DNA of 64,000 nt, taken from the NCBI GenBank assembly GCA_964564545.1, contig CAZMBP010000057.1:22986-86985 (forward strand). Reading direction: 5' to 3'. How positions within the stretch are numbered: position 1 is the stretch's first letter; each line of letters begins with the position of its first letter. Of this stretch, positions 1 to 9,803 are shown in pieces. A program made the translations under genes and the position numbers. The notes under the pieces were generated by a model that was not told the DNA's origin, made no database searches, and was given only the letters and a program-made list of their open reading frames with translations. This DNA comes from CAJQQY01 sp964564545 (GTDB lineage Bacteria; Bacteroidota; Bacteroidia; Chitinophagales; Saprospiraceae).

Positions 1-2925
1 TCTAGTGTTTTAGCTGCGATTGTTACAACGGTTAATCGAATCAATACTGTGTATGAAATTGATCTTGCCGTTCGATTAATTTTAGTTGCGGACAACGACC
101 AATTAGTTTTTTTGGATGCAGCTAATGATCCTTTTGAAAATAATAGTGCAGGAGGAATGTTGAACCAAAATCCAAATACAATCAACTCAATTATAGGTAG
201 CGATAATTATGACATTGGGCATGTCTTTGCCACGGGAGGTGCAGGACTAGCAGGATTGGGAGTTGTTTGTTCAAATGGAAAAGCAAGAGGAACAACTGGT
301 GTATTTCCTCCAACTGGAGATTTTTTCGATATAGATTATGTCTCGCATGAGATTGGTCATCAGTTTGGAGCAACCCATACTTTTAATAATTGTGGAGGAA
401 ATGAAACCTCTGGAACTGCTTTCGAACCAGGGAGTGGATCTACGATTATGGCTTATGCAAATTTATGTGGAGTGAATAATGTGCAATTTAGTAGCGACCC
501 ATATTTTCATGGTATAAGTTTGCAAAATATCTTTGACTTTTTGGATGCAGGCGGAGTGGATTGTGCCGAAGCAATACCAACAAATAATACACCGCCTTCT
601 GTAGAAATTATAGAAGGAGGATTTAATATTCCGATTAGCACTCCTTTTGAATTGACTGCTATTGGTTCTGATATTGATGGCGATGAATTAACTTATTGTT
701 GGGAACAATTTGATACTGGCCCAACAAGCACCCTTGGAACGCCAATGGGAAATGCGCCAACTTTCAGAACTTATTTACCGACAACTTCACCTACCCGAGT
801 ATTTCCAAGAATTCAAACCGTGATTAATAACAATCTAATAACGGATGTAGAATACACCCCCGACTATGAGCGTGAATTAACCTTCAATGTAGCGGTCAGA
901 GATAATAATGCAGGAGCAGGAGGAATCACTTGGGATGAATTACATTTTGATGTGACTGAAAGTGCCGGACCGTTTGAAGTTTTAAATCCAAATACTTTTA
1001 CAACTTGGGAAGTCGGCCAATGGCTAGAAGTGAATTGGGATGTGGCTAACACCGATAATAGTATTGTGAATTGCCAAAGGGTAAATATCAAACTTTCTGT
1101 AGATGGAGGTTATACTTATCCATATCTTTTGACAGATAATGTCCCTAATAATGGTAGTGCGTTTATTTCAGTTCCAAATGTTTTGACTAGTCAGGCAAGG
1201 GTGCGAGTGGAAGCTGCAGACAATATTTTCTTTGACATTTCTAATACAAACTTTACTATTGCTCCTCCTTCACAACCAGGGTTTTCTTATTTTGTAACAC
1301 CTAGTTTCCAAGAAGTTTGCGTACCTACCAATACTACAATTGATCTTGTAACTGATTCTCTTTTAGGATTTAATGATCCGATAACTTATAATATTACCTC
1401 TACACTTCCGACAGGAGTTAGCTCTAATTTCAATGCTAATCCCACCTTGCCTTCAGAAGGTAATTCGTTAACTTTAGATATGAGTAATTATAACCTTACT
1501 GATACTTTTGATGTTATTGTTCAGGCCGTTGCAATGGGACAAGATACTAGTTATCGAACTGTTACTATTCAAACAATTGGGAATGATTTTGATGATTTCA
1601 TTATGGAATCTCCTGCAGATGGTGAAACTGGAGTTCCTGAACAACAACAATTCAATTGGCACAGCGGGCAATCTGCAGATCAGTATTTTATCCAAATAGC
1701 TAAAAGCCCCACGTTTGATCCTTCGACTATTCATGAACAAGCGATTACGGCGGATACTTTCTTTTCGCCTTCTACTTCCCTAGAAGTTAGTACTCCATAT
1801 TATTGGAGAGTCCAAGCTTCAAATGAATGTGGCGATCAAGACTTCTTGGCGACAAAATCTTTTCATACCCAAGTATTTGCTTGCGAAGTGTATGAGAATA
1901 ATGCATCTGAAACAATTCCATCAACAGGTCAAGCTACTGTCGAAAATAAAATTACAGTATCATCAGGTGGTTCTATAAGTGATGTGAATGTTTCAAAAAT
2001 AAAAGGTAACCATAATAATATGAATCACTTGGATGTTTCGCTTATCAGTCCTGCAGGAACAGAGGTGATTTTATTTTCTAATATTTGTTTGACGACTACT
2101 AATTTCGAACTTGGACTAAATGATGAAGCTGCACAATCCATCAGTTGTCCTCCAAATAGTAACATCCAATATTTACCTCAAAATCCACTTTCTGCTTTTG
2201 ATAATGAAACTGCAGAAGGAGATTGGATTCTAAGGACTTTTGTAAATAATACCGCAGGTAATGGTGGGAAAATTTCAGAATTCCATCTAGAATTATGTGC
2301 AGATGTAACATTGAATGCACCTTACTTAGTCACTAATGAATTATTGCCAGTTCCTCCTTCTCAAGGTCGACAAATTACTGATGAATTCCTTCTGGTTCAG
2401 GATGATAATAATACTCCGATGGAATTAGAATACACTTTAGTTTCTGCTCCTGAACATGGACAAATTTTCTTTTTAGGAAATGAAGTAAATGTGGGAGATA
2501 CTTTCAGACAAAGCTCTGTGACTGGAGGTAATGTAATCTATATTCACAATGGAGGTACTAATCAATTTGACTCTTTTACTTTTACAGTATCTGATGGGGA
2601 AGGTGGCTTTTTTGGAACACCTCAATTCAATATTGAAATTGATCCTGATGCGATGGTGAATGTAAATGAAGTATTATTAAATGACGAGATTCGAATTTAT
2701 CCAAACCCAAATGATGGAGTTTTTAATATTCTTTTTGAAAAACCAGTCTGGGATAACTTAGATTTGAAAATTTATAATGTCCACGGTCAATTGATTTTGG
2801 AGAAAAACTTGGAGCGTGGAGTTTATAATTTTGAAGTACAAACTCCATTGGTTTCGGCTGGAATTTATTTTGTAAAAATAGAAACAGCGAATGAATTTTT
2901 GGTTAAACGAATTATGATAAAATAA
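1..2925 (+). CDS. Secreted M12B (reprolysin-like) metalloprotease with P-domain and T9SS sorting domain, 5' partial
   Basis: The reading frame is open from base 1, so the signal peptide and propeptide lie upstream of the window; the GTG at 49 is only an internal codon. The zinc site HEIGHQFGATH is at 346-378 and fits the metzincin pattern HExxHxxGxxH of reprolysin-like peptidases. Downstream come Ig-like or fibronectin-like regions, a proprotein-convertase P-domain (about 1900-2300, with the typical LDVSLISPAGTEV and GDWILR stretches) and a C-terminal type A sorting domain (about 2690-2925, starting IYPNPNDGVF). It is therefore expected to cross the outer membrane by T9SS and act as a cell-surface or extracellular protease. 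The substrate cannot be read. A palindromic repeat follows four bases after the stop codon. Confidence 0.9.
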   Translation, partial: SSVLAAIVTTVNRINTVYEIDLAVRLILVADNDQLVFLDAANDPFENNSAGGMLNQNPNTINSIIGSDNYDIGHVFATGGAGLAGLGVVCSNGKARGTTGVFPPTGDFFDIDYVSHEIGHQFGATHTFNNCGGNETSGTAFEPGSGSTIMAYANLCGVNNVQFSSDPYFHGISLQNIFDFLDAGGVDCAEAIPTNNTPPSVEIIEGGFNIPISTPFELTAIGSDIDGDELTYCWEQFDTGPTSTLGTPMGNAPTFRTYLPTTSPTRVFPRIQTVINNNLITDVEYTPDYERELTFNVAVRDNNAGAGGITWDELHFDVTESAGPFEVLNPNTFTTWEVGQWLEVNWDVANTDNSIVNCQRVNIKLSVDGGYTYPYLLTDNVPNNGSAFISVPNVLTSQARVRVEAADNIFFDISNTNFTIAPPSQPGFSYFVTPSFQEVCVPTNTTIDLVTDSLLGFNDPITYNITSTLPTGVSSNFNANPTLPSEGNSLTLDMSNYNLTDTFDVIVQAVAMGQDTSYRTVTIQTIGNDFDDFIMESPADGETGVPEQQQFNWHSGQSADQYFIQIAKSPTFDPSTIHEQAITADTFFSPSTSLEVSTPYYWRVQASNECGDQDFLATKSFHTQVFACEVYENNASETIPSTGQATVENKITVSSGGSISDVNVSKIKGNHNNMNHLDVSLISPAGTEVILFSNICLTTTNFELGLNDEAAQSISCPPNSNIQYLPQNPLSAFDNETAEGDWILRTFVNNTAGNGGKISEFHLELCADVTLNAPYLVTNELLPVPPSQGRQITDEFLLVQDDNNTPMELEYTLVSAPEHGQIFFLGNEVNVGDTFRQSSVTGGNVIYIHNGGTNQFDSFTFTVSDGEGGFFGTPQFNIEIDPDAMVNVNEVLLNDEIRIYPNPNDGVFNILFEKPVWDNLDLKIYNVHGQLILEKNLERGVYNFEVQTPLVSAGIYFVKIETANEFLVKRIMIK

Positions 2926-2928
2926 ATT

Positions 2929-3013
2929 CTAGCCACAGACGAACAAAGGCTTAACTGATTTTTCCTGGATTTAATCAATAGGAAAAGTCAGTTAAGTCTC
3001 TATTTCTTTGTGA
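2929..3013. repeat. Imperfect palindromic intergenic repeat (family C)
   Basis: The left arm TAGCCACAGACG..CTTAACTGA and the right arm TCAGTTAAG..TTTGTGAC are imperfect inverted copies around a short loop. The same arm sequence recurs in near-perfect form at 51067-51170. The element fills the gap between two convergent genes and may end transcripts from both. Confidence 0.7.
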
Positions 3014-3025
3014 CCAATTCTAATA

Positions 3026-3649
3026 TCACCCTCCCATCATTTCCATGATCAAACAGATCGCCATAAATCCTACTGCACTCGACACCACAATATTCCAAGT
3101 CCTTTGTTTCACTTTCAATATATCCATGACAACATAAGCGATCACTAAAATAATGGCAACTATCATTAACTGCCCTAATTCCAATCCAACATTAAAAGCA
3201 AAAAGCAACCACACTAAGCTCTCATCTGCATCCAGAACACTTTTCAAATAATTAGAAAACCCCATTCCATGAATCAACCCAAAAAAGAAAGCGAAAAAAT
3301 AATTAACCATTATTTGACGAGTCAAATAAGCAATCTTCCCAGGTGTCATTTTCCCCGCTCTTGGTTGGTTGGTCCTAGAAAAAATATTATATAAACAAGT
3401 CAACACAATCGTAACTGGAATTAAAAATTCAATTACATCTTTTGAAAAGGTAATCACATCTAAGGCTGCTAAAGCTAAGGTTACTGAGTGCCCAATAGTA
3501 AAGGCCGTTACTAAAATAGCAACCCTTTTCCACTCACTTATTTTGTATATAGCACATAAAGCAACAATAAAAAGTATGTGATCATATGCATTTATATCCG
3601 CAATATGTCTTAATCCCATCTCAGAAAAGGTCACAAAAGCTGAATTCAT
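3026..3649 (-). CDS. HupE/UreJ family membrane protein
   Basis: A 207-residue protein made almost entirely of hydrophobic helices (about six). The segments AYDHILFIV and FFGLIHGMGFSNYL match the HupE/UreJ_2 pattern of small membrane proteins related to nickel/cobalt permeases. In other Bacteroidota this gene usually neighbours a DUF6702 gene. Here the DUF6702 gene is about 20 kb away at 23088. Metal transport is the common guess for the family but is not shown by this sequence. The start at 3649 gives a sensible N-terminus without a cleaved signal peptide. Confidence 0.8.
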   Translation of the reverse strand: MNSAFVTFSEMGLRHIADINAYDHILFIVALCAIYKISEWKRVAILVTAFTIGHSVTLALAALDVITFSKDVIEFLIPVTIVLTCLYNIFSRTNQPRAGKMTPGKIAYLTRQIMVNYFFAFFFGLIHGMGFSNYLKSVLDADESLVWLLFAFNVGLELGQLMIVAIILVIAYVVMDILKVKQRTWNIVVSSAVGFMAICLIMEMMGG

Positions 3650-3988
3650 TTTCTAATTTTTTTTTAGGTCATTTAAAATTTTAAAAAAATACGGCCATTT
3701 AAAATCAAGCCCAATTTACTTTTATTTTCCTTTAAAAAGTTCTTATAAACAAAGGATTTTACCTAAAAAACCAAATAGGTAGATTTAAAAAAAAAGAATA
3801 CCTCCCCTAGTAAAAATCACTCTAATTTATATACCAAGTATAGTAAAATTAAAATTAATGAAAATCTAAACACTATAGATATATTAATCATCTCTAAAAA
3901 AATTGTGTCACAGGAAGTATTATTTCATTAAACCTCATTACCTTTTTCTCCATAAGTTTACTTCAAGAGTTATCCAAAATACCAAATC
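3650..3988. other. Gene-free region, 339 bases
   Basis: Very AT-rich spacer between two divergent genes. I see no open frame of note, no RNA gene and no clear repeat. It presumably holds the promoters of both neighbours, but no convincing TAnnTTTG element stands out. Confidence 0.4.
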
Positions 3989-4543
3989 ATGAAATCAAAA
4001 TATCCATTTACACTAATACTACTTTTTTTTGCACATATTTTATTGAGCCAAACAATATCTAGAAGCAATTTAGCTACTGCAGGTGATGTATTATCTAATT
4101 CTTCTGGTGTCACTTTAAGTTGGACAATAGGAGAAGTATATAGTAATACTGTTAAACAAGCCAACCATATCACCGGAGGCTTTCAACAAGGAATCTTAAT
4201 TAAAAAAGATAAACCTGTTGAAAAAAAGTCAGCATATATAGAGCCCGAGCAAAGAATTAATGCTACCACAAATAACAAGATTAATGGTGATCTTAAAATA
4301 ACTTTATACCCAAATCCTACAGTAGATCAACTATGGTTAAAATCTAATTCTAGTGATTCGCATGATTTAGTTTTAAGAATAATGGATACTTCAGGGAAGA
4401 ACCATATTCAAAAAAATATCACTTTAGAAAACTTTCAGGAGATCGAAATCAACCAAATCGATAAACTATCCTCTGGTAATTATATTTTAGTCCTATCCGA
4501 TAATAAATCTACTATCACTTCAAAACCATTTATAAAACTATAA
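3989..4543 (+). CDS. Small secreted protein with T9SS type A sorting domain
   Basis: 184 residues. A signal peptide ending ILLSQ is followed by a short region with LSWTIGEVYSNT and ITGGFQQGI, a pattern seen at the N-terminus of many small Bacteroidota surface proteins. Residues from about 100 form a sorting domain (ITLYPNPTVDQLWLKS to the C-terminus). No catalytic domain is visible, so the function is unknown. It lies 120 bases before the pectate-lyase-like gene on the same strand and could be co-expressed with it. Confidence 0.8.
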   Translation: MKSKYPFTLILLFFAHILLSQTISRSNLATAGDVLSNSSGVTLSWTIGEVYSNTVKQANHITGGFQQGILIKKDKPVEKKSAYIEPEQRINATTNNKINGDLKITLYPNPTVDQLWLKSNSSDSHDLVLRIMDTSGKNHIQKNITLENFQEIEINQIDKLSSGNYILVLSDNKSTITSKPFIKL

Positions 4544-4663
4544 GCCCACTTACGTTTCTAACACTACTCGCCTTAGCATAATATCCAATATCTATTAATA
4601 TTAGATCAATTGAAGTATTTATTAGTTAATACTACAGAAATTGGTTTTTTAAAAAGCTAAGTC

Positions 4664-6766
4664 ATGAAAAAGCAACATCCTTTAATCGAAAAATTTACAA
4701 TTTTCTTATTCTTTCTCTGTTCAATTTTTACTACTCAAGCTCAAGATGCTTTTCGGTATCAAGCCGTCGCAAGAGATAGTTCTGGAACACCTATCTCAAA
4801 TCAGGTAATTGGAGTAAAAATAGGTATTATCTTAAATACCGAATCAAATGCTCCTGTATACATTGAAACTCATATCGTCCAAAGTAATGACTACGGAGTA
4901 TTTAACCTTGATATTGGACTTGGGGATGTTATCAATGGTGATTTTGAAACTATTGATTGGAGCCAAAAAGGTTTTATCGAAGTAGAAATAGATCTTGATG
5001 GTGGTTCAAATTATACACTAAAAAGTTTGTCAGAATTATTTTCGGTACCTAAAGCACTTTATGCTGAAACTGCCAAACGGGTTGTAGGTGGTTTCGGATT
5101 AAATGTAAAAGATTTTGGTGCCATTGGTGATGGTGAGGCCGACGATACAGAAGCATTTAAATTAGCATTAATAGAGGCTCAAACCCTTGGTGCAAAACTC
5201 TTTGTTCCTAGAGGTACTTACAAAACAACAAAAACTTTATTTGTTGGAGATGGTGTCTCTTTAATTGGAGAAGGACCAGGAAGTGTGCCTCTAGAAACAC
5301 CTAATAATGGATCACTTTTAAGATACGAAGGAAATAAATATGCCATGAAAATCAAGGGTCATAATGTAAAAATAAGAGACCTTGTGATTAGAGATAATAG
5401 TGATGGAGCTGCCAAAGGAGGAGTAATGGTCATTGCAAATAATCGACTTGTCGAAGGAGTTCATATGTATGAAGTTTTGATTAGTGGATTTACAAATGGA
5501 ACAGGGTTAAACTTAGTGGCAAAGAATTCTGGAGGTATTGCTTATTCTTCTTTTGAAAGTGTAAGAATCCGTCATGGAAAAATAGGGATGAAAATAGCCC
5601 CTACATCCAATAGCTTTATTAATTCTAATACCTGGTCTCATTGTCAAATCTCTGGTGGAGCTTTTGTTTATGGAATGCAAATAAAAGGTGGAAATAATAA
5701 TATACTTAAAGGTATGATCATCGAACCACCTTCTACAGAAAAAGGTCACCTAGTTGTTCAAAAAGGAGAAATCTATGGTTCTGAAATGAGAATAGAAGGT
5801 TCCACCCAAAGTCCAACAGTTCCTTTGGTCAAATTTGCTAAAAAAACCAAAAACTCGACTGTTACTGGAGTATATGGTGGTGGTTTAACTTTAGACAAAG
5901 GGAATAATTTCATTAATATGAAAAGTGGGAAAGCAATTCATTATCGTAATTCTAGCTTCAATAATTTCAAGAATGCATCTTTCTTTACTCCTGATAGTTC
6001 CTCTATCTCAGATTGGGAACTAATTGGAACCAACGTTACAAGTAGTATCCTTCCTCCAGAATTACTCCCTAATCATAATGTACTTAAAATTACTATTCCT
6101 GCTTCTGGAAGTGCAACGCTACAACCATCTCCTTTATCTAGACCAATAATAAAAGATCTTCCATTATATGAGCAAGTGAATTTTGGTTTCCATATCAAAA
6201 CAACTAAACCTAATTCAGTTTTTACCTCAACAAATTCACCAGATGGATGGACCAATTCTAACCCTCATTGTGGAGGAGGTGAATGGGAGTTTGTTGGAAT
6301 GAATGCAGCAGTAAATGAAACTAATCCTCAATTTACTTTAAAAGTTGAAAATACCACGGGGGCTCCACTTGATGTCTATATAACAACCCCAACGTTGAAT
6401 TTTGGAAACCAGTTGCCAACTATTGACGATGCTCCCATTTTTGAATCAGGTGGACAATTACATGGACTACTAATCAATGCATATGCTACAGCTGAAACTC
6501 CATCGAATGGATTTCTAGCTCTTCCGAAATCTGCTAATTATTATGAAATAACTAATTCCAATAGTATACACCGAATCAATCATGAAACGGCCAATAGATT
6601 CCCAAGAGGAAGTGTAATCACTTTATTATTTAATAATCCTGGAATAAGTGTTACCAATGGTGGATACATAAACTTAAAAACAGGATATATTTCTGCTATA
6701 AATGGATCACTAACCTTAATTTCAAATGGAAATGGAACATGGAGAGAAGTCGACCGAAATAATTAA
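4664..6766 (+). CDS. Secreted pectate-lyase-fold (parallel beta-helix) protein
   Basis: 700 residues with signal peptide (cleavage near TTQAQ). Residues 27-140 form a domain common at the N-terminus of Bacteroidota surface proteins (start FRYQAVARD, end VPKALYAETA). From about residue 148 the sequence VKDFGAIGDGEADDTEAF opens a pectate_lyase_3/GH28-type beta-helix, with FVPRGTYKTTKTL shortly after. The C-terminal 200 residues resemble the carbohydrate-binding or tail-spike tips found on such helices. No T9SS sorting domain is visible. It could be a polysaccharide lyase or a non-catalytic beta-helix adhesin; catalytic residues cannot be assigned by eye. Confidence 0.75.
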   Translation: MKKQHPLIEKFTIFLFFLCSIFTTQAQDAFRYQAVARDSSGTPISNQVIGVKIGIILNTESNAPVYIETHIVQSNDYGVFNLDIGLGDVINGDFETIDWSQKGFIEVEIDLDGGSNYTLKSLSELFSVPKALYAETAKRVVGGFGLNVKDFGAIGDGEADDTEAFKLALIEAQTLGAKLFVPRGTYKTTKTLFVGDGVSLIGEGPGSVPLETPNNGSLLRYEGNKYAMKIKGHNVKIRDLVIRDNSDGAAKGGVMVIANNRLVEGVHMYEVLISGFTNGTGLNLVAKNSGGIAYSSFESVRIRHGKIGMKIAPTSNSFINSNTWSHCQISGGAFVYGMQIKGGNNNILKGMIIEPPSTEKGHLVVQKGEIYGSEMRIEGSTQSPTVPLVKFAKKTKNSTVTGVYGGGLTLDKGNNFINMKSGKAIHYRNSSFNNFKNASFFTPDSSSISDWELIGTNVTSSILPPELLPNHNVLKITIPASGSATLQPSPLSRPIIKDLPLYEQVNFGFHIKTTKPNSVFTSTNSPDGWTNSNPHCGGGEWEFVGMNAAVNETNPQFTLKVENTTGAPLDVYITTPTLNFGNQLPTIDDAPIFESGGQLHGLLINAYATAETPSNGFLALPKSANYYEITNSNSIHRINHETANRFPRGSVITLLFNNPGISVTNGGYINLKTGYISAINGSLTLISNGNGTWREVDRNN

Positions 6767-6793
6767 TTAATCAAATAAAATTTATTTAACTAA

Positions 6794-6835
6794 AAGAGGG
6801 ATACTCGAAATTATTCGAGCATCCCTCTTATTTTT
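6794..6835. terminator. Rho-independent terminator, likely bidirectional
   Basis: The stem AAGAGGGAT-ACTCGAA pairs with TTCGAGC-ATCCCTCTT, followed by a T-run on the plus strand and an A-run before it. It lies between the convergent beta-helix gene and ahcY and can serve both. Confidence 0.8.
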
Positions 6836-6880
6836 CATGAAGAAAAATCAAAATAATCTTTCTTCAACAATATTTAACTT

Positions 6881-8194
6881 CTAGTATCTGTAGTACTCAG
6901 GTTTATATGGCCCTTCTACTTTTACGCTAATATAATCTGCTTGATCTTGAGATAATTCTTCCAACTCAACACCGATTTTAGCTAAGTGTAATCGAGCTAC
7001 TTTTTCATCCAAGTGCTTAGGCAACATGTAAACTTCGTTTCCATATTTGTCATTCTCTTTATTTTCCCAAAGTTCCAACTGTGCCAAAACTTGGTTAGTA
7101 AATGAATTAGACATTACGAAAGATGGGTGACCAGTTGCACAACCTAAGTTTACTAATCGACCCTCAGCCAAAACTAAAATGTCTTTTCCGTCAATTGTAT
7201 ATTTATCAACTTGTGGTTTAATCACATCTTTAGTATCACCGTAAGCTCCGTTCAACCACGCCATATCGATTTCATTATCGAAGTGGCCAATGTTACAAAC
7301 GATAGTTTTATCATTCATCATTCTGAAATATTTTTCAGTAATGATATCTTTATTTCCAGTTGCAGTACAAACGATACTTGCTTCGGCCAATGCATTTTCC
7401 ATTTTCTTAACTGCGAATCCGTCCATTGCAGCTTGCAATGCACAAATTGGGTCAATCTCAGTTACAATCACTCGGCAACCTGCACCTCTCAATGAAGCAG
7501 CAGATCCTTTTCCAACATCTCCGTAACCTGCAACAACAGCAACTTTTCCAGCCATCATTACATCAGTCGCTCTTCTGATTGCATCAACTAAAGATTCTTT
7601 ACATCCGTACTTGTTATCAAATTTAGATTTAGTAACTGAATCATTAATATTGATTGCTGGCAACTTCAAAGAACCATTCATTTGACGCTCATATAATCTG
7701 TGAACACCAGTAGTAGTTTCTTCAGAGATACCTCCGATTCCATCTACCAACTCTGGGTAACGGTCTAAAACCATATTAGTCAAATCACCTCCATCATCCA
7801 AAATCATATTCAAAGGTTTTCCACCTTCAAAAGCAGTTAATGTCTGCTCGATACACCAGTCAAATTCTTCTTCGTTCATTCCTTTCCAAGCAAATACTGG
7901 AACTCCTGTTTCAGCAATTGCAGCAGCAGCCTGATCTTGTGTAGAGAAAATATTACAAGATGACCAAGTTACTTCAGCACCTAAAGCAGTTAAAGTTTCG
8001 ATCAAAACTGCAGTCTGAATGGTCATGTGAAGACATCCTGCGATACGTGCACCTTTCAATGGTTGCGACGGACCGAATTCTTCTCTCAATGACATCAAAC
8101 CTGGCATTTCTGCCTCAGCAAGATCCATTTCTTTTCGTCCCCAAGCGGCTAGGGAAATATCTTTTACTTTGTAATTTAACTTTGTGGTTTCCAT
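6881..8194 (-). CDS. ahcY: Adenosylhomocysteinase
   Basis: Hydrolyses S-adenosylhomocysteine to adenosine and homocysteine in the activated methyl cycle. 437 residues, usual family length. Visible hallmarks: GCLHMTIQTAVLIETL near the N-terminus, the substrate region with NINDSVTKSKFDNKYG, the NAD-binding loop AGYGDVGKGSA, CNIGHFDNEID, and the family-typical C-terminus PYKPEYYRY. The enzyme is cytosolic and uses bound NAD. It is divergent from an Lrp-type regulator, which may sense amino-acid state, although control of ahcY by that regulator is only inferred from position. Confidence 0.98.
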   Translation of the reverse strand: METTKLNYKVKDISLAAWGRKEMDLAEAEMPGLMSLREEFGPSQPLKGARIAGCLHMTIQTAVLIETLTALGAEVTWSSCNIFSTQDQAAAAIAETGVPVFAWKGMNEEEFDWCIEQTLTAFEGGKPLNMILDDGGDLTNMVLDRYPELVDGIGGISEETTTGVHRLYERQMNGSLKLPAININDSVTKSKFDNKYGCKESLVDAIRRATDVMMAGKVAVVAGYGDVGKGSAASLRGAGCRVIVTEIDPICALQAAMDGFAVKKMENALAEASIVCTATGNKDIITEKYFRMMNDKTIVCNIGHFDNEIDMAWLNGAYGDTKDVIKPQVDKYTIDGKDILVLAEGRLVNLGCATGHPSFVMSNSFTNQVLAQLELWENKENDKYGNEVYMLPKHLDEKVARLHLAKIGVELEELSQDQADYISVKVEGPYKPEYYRY

Positions 8195-8309
8195 GAATAG
8201 AAAATTTAAATTGTTATTTTAAAAAATAAGAGTTGTCTCTTTTTACGATAAATGGGATTGAATGTTTTGACTTACTCTAAGTTCAAACCAAATCCACTCA
8301 AAACGCCCA

Positions 8310-8317
8310 CAAAGTTA
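8310..8317 (-). promoter_or_regulatory. Candidate -7 element of ahcY (TAACTTTG on the minus strand)
   Basis: Matches the Bacteroidota consensus TAnnTTTG, about 115 bases before the ahcY start codon. The intergenic region is shared with the divergent Lrp gene. No -33 TTG at ideal spacing was found. Confidence 0.4.
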
Positions 8318-8441
8318 AGAACTTTGGTAATAAAATTCACAATTCAAACCTTTCTAAGAAATCATTCCTAATTTTTAATAACTTTAAAGGAAATATTCAT
8401 TTTTCACATTATTTTTTATTAGTTCAAAAGTAATTTTTCCT

Positions 8442-8912
8442 ATGAAAATAAATTTAGATGCGATTGATCGGCAAATTTTAGCGATGCTAGAAGAAGATGC
8501 AAAAATCAACATCAAAGAAATTGCTGCGAAATTAAATATGACTAAAACTCCCATCTATGAACGCATCAAGCGATTAGAAAAAGAAGGTGTAATTGAAAAA
8601 TACGTCACAGTACTCAATCGTAAAAAACTGGGTTCTTCGATTATTGTTTTTTTAGAAGGTTCTTTAAAGGTGGAAAAATTTGAACAAGCAGATGAATTCT
8701 TTGAAGCAGTTGCTGCTACACCTGAAATTATTGAATGCTATTTATTAGGTGGAGAAAATGATTTTATGTTAAAAGTGATCGCACCTGAATTAGATAAATA
8801 CCATGATTTTTATGCGACAAAAATTGCGAGCCTACCGAGAGTTGGACAAATCAAAAGTTCTTTCGTCATCAAAGAAATTAAACACACGATGAAATTACCC
8901 AATCTACAATAA
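8442..8912 (+). CDS. Lrp/AsnC family transcriptional regulator
   Basis: 156 residues: N-terminal AsnC-type helix-turn-helix (LDAIDRQILAMLEEDAK, then ELAAKL-like IKEIAAKLNMTKTPIYERI) and a C-terminal RAM ligand-binding domain (ECYLLGGENDFMLKV). Full length for the family. Members bind DNA as octamers or dimers and respond to amino acids. The divergent neighbour is ahcY, so sulfur amino-acid or one-carbon control is possible but unproven. Confidence 0.93.
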   Translation: MKINLDAIDRQILAMLEEDAKINIKEIAAKLNMTKTPIYERIKRLEKEGVIEKYVTVLNRKKLGSSIIVFLEGSLKVEKFEQADEFFEAVAATPEIIECYLLGGENDFMLKVIAPELDKYHDFYATKIASLPRVGQIKSSFVIKEIKHTMKLPNLQ

Positions 8913-9010
8913 CATATTTTTTTCGGAAGAGGATTCTTTGCAATTCATTAACAACAAACTCCCTACTGACTTTGTAATTTTATTTTTTTGAAAAATAAAA
9001 AAGCTTAATC

Positions 9011-9721
9011 ATGGAAATTAAAATGTGTGTTTACTGTTTTTTACTTTTCCCTTTTTTTGTACTTGCCCAACCCAAAATTAAGTTTCACGCAAAAGTAATC
9101 GACTATGGAATTTCTAAACAAAATTCCAATCCAGTTCGTGAAATTGGATTTACTAATATTGGAGATGAAACATTGATTATTAAAAATGTAAAAACATCTT
9201 GTGGATGCTTAGTAGCTAGTTGGCCGAAAGAGCCAATTCTTCCAGGTGAGTCTGGAATTATCAAAACAAGATATGATATGAGAAGGTTAAATAAAATAAA
9301 TAAAACCATCTCGATATACAGCAACAGTCATAATGAGCCAAAAATTGTTTTAAAGGTAAAAGGCTTTATTACCAAATTACCTCCTCAACCAAAAATCGAA
9401 TTTAAGAGTACTATTTTTGATTTTGATACTGTCAGCCAAGGAACTATACTCAGAGATATTAATTTTGAATTTAAAAATATTGGAACCGATACCTTAATTA
9501 TATTTGATGTAAAATCTTCGGTAGGATCGCTTGCTCCTAGCTATTCAAAACAACCAATTCCACCCAACAACAAAGGAAATATTTCAGCAGTTTTCGATAC
9601 GAGATCGCGATTCAAAATGCAACATAAAAGACTTAATGTTCACTCAAATGATTCTACCAATTTAGTTATCCCTATTTCTGTCAAAGGTTTTGTAAAAAAG
9701 AAAAAACAACAAAATGAATAG
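9011..9721 (+). CDS. Secreted protein with two DUF1573 domains
   Basis: 236 residues with a signal peptide (ends FVLAQ). Two Ig-like DUF1573 repeats are visible: residues about 20-118 (KIKFHAKVIDYG.., VKTSCGCLVASW, LPGESG) and about 120-232 (KIEFKSTIFDFD.., VKSSVGSLAPSY, IPPNNKG). The first carries the conserved CGC turn; the second has SVGS at the same place and has lost the cysteines. Function is unknown; these domains are thought to be structural periplasmic or surface modules. The 5' region is AT-rich without a clear promoter match. Confidence 0.85.
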   Translation: MEIKMCVYCFLLFPFFVLAQPKIKFHAKVIDYGISKQNSNPVREIGFTNIGDETLIIKNVKTSCGCLVASWPKEPILPGESGIIKTRYDMRRLNKINKTISIYSNSHNEPKIVLKVKGFITKLPPQPKIEFKSTIFDFDTVSQGTILRDINFEFKNIGTDTLIIFDVKSSVGSLAPSYSKQPIPPNNKGNISAVFDTRSRFKMQHKRLNVHSNDSTNLVIPISVKGFVKKKKQQNE

Positions 9722-9803
9722 ATTTATTTCCAAAAAAAATATTACTCCCAAGAAGATTTGTAATTTTGATTAGCCATTTTCAAAAAAAATAAAAAACAAT
9801 ACC

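Noticed and set aside
8195..8441. Possible SAH or SAM riboswitch in front of ahcY
   Set aside because: No conserved riboswitch core or stable fold was visible; a plain promoter explains the region.
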